A stretch of 6,330 nt of DNA from an uncultured Clostridia bacterium. Lineage in GTDB: Bacteria > Bacillota > Clostridia > Oscillospirales > Acutalibacteraceae. The notes under the pieces are model-generated. The model was given only the letters and a program-made list of their open reading frames with translations, had not been told where the DNA came from and did no database searches. Location: assembly GCA_937919155.1 (NCBI GenBank), contig CALFPM010000128.1:1-6330 (forward strand). The letters are read 5' to 3'. Shown piece by piece: positions 4,317-6,330 of this stretch. The position numbers and the translations under genes are program-made. Numbering within the stretch: position 1 is the stretch's first letter; each line of letters opens with the position of its first letter.

Positions 4317-5528
4317 TTAGCTGAGTTCGGGAATGAAAGCATCGTGGATAGCTGAAACTGCCTTATCAGCATCCTTTGTGTCGATGAGAACAGAAATCTT
4401 GATTTCGCTTGTTGCAATCATCTGAATGTTGATGTCGCTCTCAAAGAGTGCTTCAAACATCTTTGCTGCAATGCCGGGATGTGATTCCATACCTGCACCG
4501 ACAACTGAAACCTTTGCAACATCTGTATCTGTAAGGATTTCAAGACCTGCAACAAGGTCAAGATCGCCAAGCACCTCAAGAGTATCGTTAAGATGTGACT
4601 TTGCAGTTGTGAAAGTGATGTCCTTTGTGTCACCTCTGCCAACTGACTGAAGAATGATATCAACATTAACATTTCTTGCAGCAAGCTTGCCGAAGATTTT
4701 ATAAGCAATTCCGGGAACGTTGGGAACACCTACTATTGAAACTCGTGCAACATCCGTATCCTTTGTTACACCTCTTACAAGCATTTTTTCCATATCTGCT
4801 ACCTCCTTAACAATAGTGCCGGGTGCGCGCACAAGGCTTGAAAGCACCTCAAGCTTAACATTATATTTCTTAGCCATTTCAACTGAACGGTTGTTGAGAA
4901 CCTGTGCGCCGAGAGTTGCAAGTTCAAGCATCTCATCATATGTGATTTCATTAAGCTTGATTGCACCCTTAACCTTTCTGGGGTCTGCAGTGTAAACACC
5001 CTCAACGTCAGTGTAAATCTGGCAACGGTCAGCGTGCATTGAAGCAGCAATTGCAACTGCGCTTGTGTCTGAACCGCCTCTGCCGAGAGTTGTTATGTCG
5101 TCATATTTGTTGAGACCCTGGAAGCCTGCAACAATTACGATGTTTTTCTTTGCGATTTCCATTTTGATGCGCTCTGCGGAAACCTTCTTGATTCTTGCGG
5201 AACCGTAAGCGGAATTGGTTGAGAAGCCTGCCTGCCAACCGAGAAGTGAACAAGCGGGATAGCCGAGGCTCTCGATAGCCATTGCAAGAAGTGAAATTGA
5301 AATCTGCTCACCTGATGCAAGAAGCATATCCATTTCTCTCTTGGATGCTTTGGGGTTGATTTCCTGAGCTTTTGCGATAAGGTCATCAGTTGTGTCACCC
5401 TGAGCGGAAACAACAACCACAACATCGTTACCTGCCTTGTAGGTGTCCGTAACGATTCTCGCAACATTCATTACTCTTTCGGCATTTGCAACTGAGCTGC
5501 CGCCGAACTTCTGAACAATCAAAGACAT
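4317..5528 (-). CDS. lysC: Aspartate kinase (aspartokinase) with tandem ACT domains
   Basis: A full-length 403-residue aspartokinase, which phosphorylates aspartate with ATP to give 4-phospho-aspartate, the first step towards lysine, threonine, methionine and diaminopimelate. The amino-acid-kinase domain spans about 1-245, with KFGGSSV at 7-13, VSAQGDTTDDL at 40-50, MLLASGEQIS at 68-77 and GRGGSDTSAVA at 149-159. Two regulatory ACT domains follow, recognisable by VPNVPGIAYKIFGKL (about 268-282) and ESHPGIAAKMFEAL (348-361), the second with the family block QMIATSEIKISVLI. This architecture is the feedback-inhibited single-domain type; which amino acid inhibits it cannot be read safely. AGGAGG lies five bases before the ATG at 5528. 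It follows the homoserine dehydrogenase end by 22 bp, the common hom-lysC order, with no room for a lysine riboswitch between them. None of its 32 leucine codons is TTA or CTA. Confidence 0.96.
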   Translation of the reverse strand: MSLIVQKFGGSSVANAERVMNVARIVTDTYKAGNDVVVVVSAQGDTTDDLIAKAQEINPKASKREMDMLLASGEQISISLLAMAIESLGYPACSLLGWQAGFSTNSAYGSARIKKVSAERIKMEIAKKNIVIVAGFQGLNKYDDITTLGRGGSDTSAVAIAASMHADRCQIYTDVEGVYTADPRKVKGAIKLNEITYDEMLELATLGAQVLNNRSVEMAKKYNVKLEVLSSLVRAPGTIVKEVADMEKMLVRGVTKDTDVARVSIVGVPNVPGIAYKIFGKLAARNVNVDIILQSVGRGDTKDITFTTAKSHLNDTLEVLGDLDLVAGLEILTDTDVAKVSVVGAGMESHPGIAAKMFEALFESDINIQMIATSEIKISVLIDTKDADKAVSAIHDAFIPELS

Positions 5529-5533
5529 ATTAT

Positions 5534-5539
5534 CCTCCT
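5534..5539 (-). promoter_or_regulatory. Ribosome binding site of the aspartokinase gene
   Basis: Read leftward, a perfect AGGAGG five bases before the ATG, confirming the start that gives the standard aspartokinase N-terminus. Confidence 0.85.
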
Positions 5540-5550
5540 AATTATGCGAA

Positions 5551-5979
5551 TCAATAGTTAGTGATACGAATTACCGATTCAATATTCGCTTCGTTGATAA
5601 GAGCAAGCTTTTCGTTAAGCTCTTTTTCCGAAACAGGAGCGGTAACAAAGGCGATTTCGCCTTCGGGAGCATCCTGACGGGCAAGAGTTGTTACTCCGCC
5701 GAAAAGTCCGTTGATTTTTGCAACGGTAGCTGCAGCATCCTCGGTTGTTGCTCTTATGTAGAAAGCGGTAACATTTTCAAGATAGTCGGCAACATAGCCG
5801 TCTGTGCAATCCTGCCAGCCGATAAATCTCTTGCGGCTCATATTTCTTGCGCAGTCAATAACGTCTGCCACAACAGCACTGGCGGTGGGCATTTTGCCTG
5901 CGCCTCTGCCGTAGAACACAACATCGCCGATAGCGTCTCCGCGAACGAGAATTGCGTTGAACACATCGTCAACGGAAGC
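5551..5979 (-). other. hom: Homoserine dehydrogenase C-terminal segment with ACT domain
   Basis: Following ASVDDVF, the sequence NAILVRGDAIGDVVFYGRG, then GAGKMPTASAVVADVI, is the highly conserved end of the homoserine dehydrogenase catalytic domain. The last 75 residues, with VTAFYIRATTEDAAATVAKI and ANIESVIRITNY, form the C-terminal ACT domain that usually senses threonine. About 140 of the roughly 400 to 430 residues typical of this form are present. None of its seven leucine codons is TTA or CTA, as in lysC, so this part belongs with the aspartokinase gene. Confidence 0.88.
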
Positions 5980-6330
5980 ACCTGCTAAGATCATCTGCGG
6001 AATGCTTTTCTCTTTTCCATATCCTTCTTCGATAAGACGAATCATTCTCGGAACAATGACCGCTGGTGATCCTGCCGCGATAACACTTCCAATGATAGCA
6101 GCCTCCAGAAGTGTCACGCCAAGTAACTTCGGTGCCAGAAGAATTGTCCCCAATATTTCCAAACAGGCAGGGACAAAACACATTAAAATCGCTGGTCTAC
6201 CTACCCTTTTTAAGTCCGAAACATCAAGTGATAGACCTGCTCTTGTAAGAATGATTACTAAAGCAATCTGTCTTAATTCGCTAGAGATCATAATGATCGA
6301 ATCATCTAATAGATTTAACGCATGTGGACT
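5551..6330 (-). CDS. hom: Hybrid open frame: antiporter fragment joined to homoserine dehydrogenase C-terminus
   Basis: One uninterrupted frame runs from the right edge (no stop to 6330, so the start is outside) to TGA at 5553-5551, about 259 visible residues. The first 117 or so are a piece of a multi-helix cation:proton antiporter; the rest is the end of homoserine dehydrogenase, the NAD(P)-dependent enzyme making homoserine from aspartate semialdehyde. The switch falls at about 5979-5959, within ASVDDVF, a string that fits both families. The dehydrogenase part lacks the Rossmann nucleotide-binding domain and the catalytic lysine region, so as drawn the product could not be a working homoserine dehydrogenase. 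An upstream ATG at 6291 is internal to the antiporter text, not a gene start. I favour a chimeric assembly join over a genuine fusion gene; see the separate segments and the finding. The downstream neighbour lysC is intact. Confidence 0.85.
   Translation of the reverse strand, partial: SPHALNLLDDSIIMISSELRQIALVIILTRAGLSLDVSDLKRVGRPAILMCFVPACLEILGTILLAPKLLGVTLLEAAIIGSVIAAGSPAVIVPRMIRLIEEGYGKEKSIPQMILAGASVDDVFNAILVRGDAIGDVVFYGRGAGKMPTASAVVADVIDCARNMSRKRFIGWQDCTDGYVADYLENVTAFYIRATTEDAAATVAKINGLFGGVTTLARQDAPEGEIAFVTAPVSEKELNEKLALINEANIESVIRITNY
5980..6330 (-). other. Cation:proton antiporter fragment (CPA-type)
   Basis: About 117 residues, open to the right edge, with hydrophobic helices and family-like blocks: SSELRQIALVIILTRAGLSL, RPAILMCFVPACLEILGTI, AAGSPAVIVPRMIRLIEEGYG and PQMILAGASVDD. 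This pattern matches sodium:proton antiporters of the cation:proton antiporter superfamily common in Lachnospiraceae; the Asp-Asp of ASVDD resembles the ion-binding acidic pair of such carriers. The protein should continue for several more helices but is cut off at the join. Codon use differs from the neighbours: 8 TTA and 2 CTA among 20 leucines. Confidence 0.8.

Noticed and set aside
5529..5550. Lysine riboswitch or attenuator ahead of lysC
   Set aside because: Only 22 bp separate the two genes and they hold just a Shine-Dalgarno; any riboswitch would lie upstream of hom, outside or lost at the junction.
6289..6291. ATG 6291 as the start of a 246-residue protein
   Set aside because: The frame stays open to the window edge and the upstream residues fit the antiporter family; there is no Shine-Dalgarno, so this methionine is internal.

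Overview
The window looks like a chromosomal segment of a strict anaerobe of the Clostridia, most likely a gut Ruminococcaceae/Oscillospirales relative. This is inferred from the gene families (pyruvate:ferredoxin oxidoreductase, DUF4830, a TIGR03905-type TSCPD protein), the Gram-positive-style Shine-Dalgarno sites and the intrinsic terminators with short hairpins. There are no tRNA or rRNA genes, CRISPR arrays or insertion sequences.

Layout. Bases 1-293 (+) are the 3' end of a pyruvate:ferredoxin oxidoreductase gene, closed by a strong terminator. From about 2790 back to 377 a leftward block reads, in transcription order: a YfcE-type metallophosphoesterase, a membrane-anchored DUF4830 protein, a TetR-family regulator with a candidate operator and promoter, and an RluA-family pseudouridine synthase. 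The last two genes overlap by 23 bp, and the block ends in a UUCG-loop terminator facing the PFOR terminator. From about 2805 to 3543 (+) runs a compact set of three small unrecognised genes. The third is a 50-residue hydrophobic peptide gene starting in a 4-bp ATGA overlap. A second rightward pair follows: a TSCPD-domain protein and a four-helix membrane protein, ending in a perfectly palindromic bidirectional terminator at 4286-4311.

From 6330 to 4317 (-) lies an amino-acid biosynthesis unit: the end of homoserine dehydrogenase, then a complete aspartokinase with tandem ACT domains, 22 bp apart. Together these would feed aspartate into the threonine/methionine/lysine branch. The homoserine dehydrogenase is not intact. 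Upstream of about 5979 the same open frame encodes part of a cation:proton antiporter with a different leucine codon usage (10 of 20 Leu codons are TTA/CTA, against 0 of 39 in the adjoining hom segment and lysC). The join falls in a stretch (ASVDDVF) that either family could encode. It is either a chimeric assembly join or a real in-frame recombination.

Points most worth a second look are this hybrid frame, the three-small-gene cluster with its 50-aa member, the apparent lack of a normally spaced standard start codon in the first small gene (an ATA sits where ATG is expected), and the TTGTAA-N7-TTACAA inverted repeat over the TetR promoter. I found no defence, mobile or other clearly novel multi-gene system; the three-small-gene cluster is the best candidate for something undescribed.
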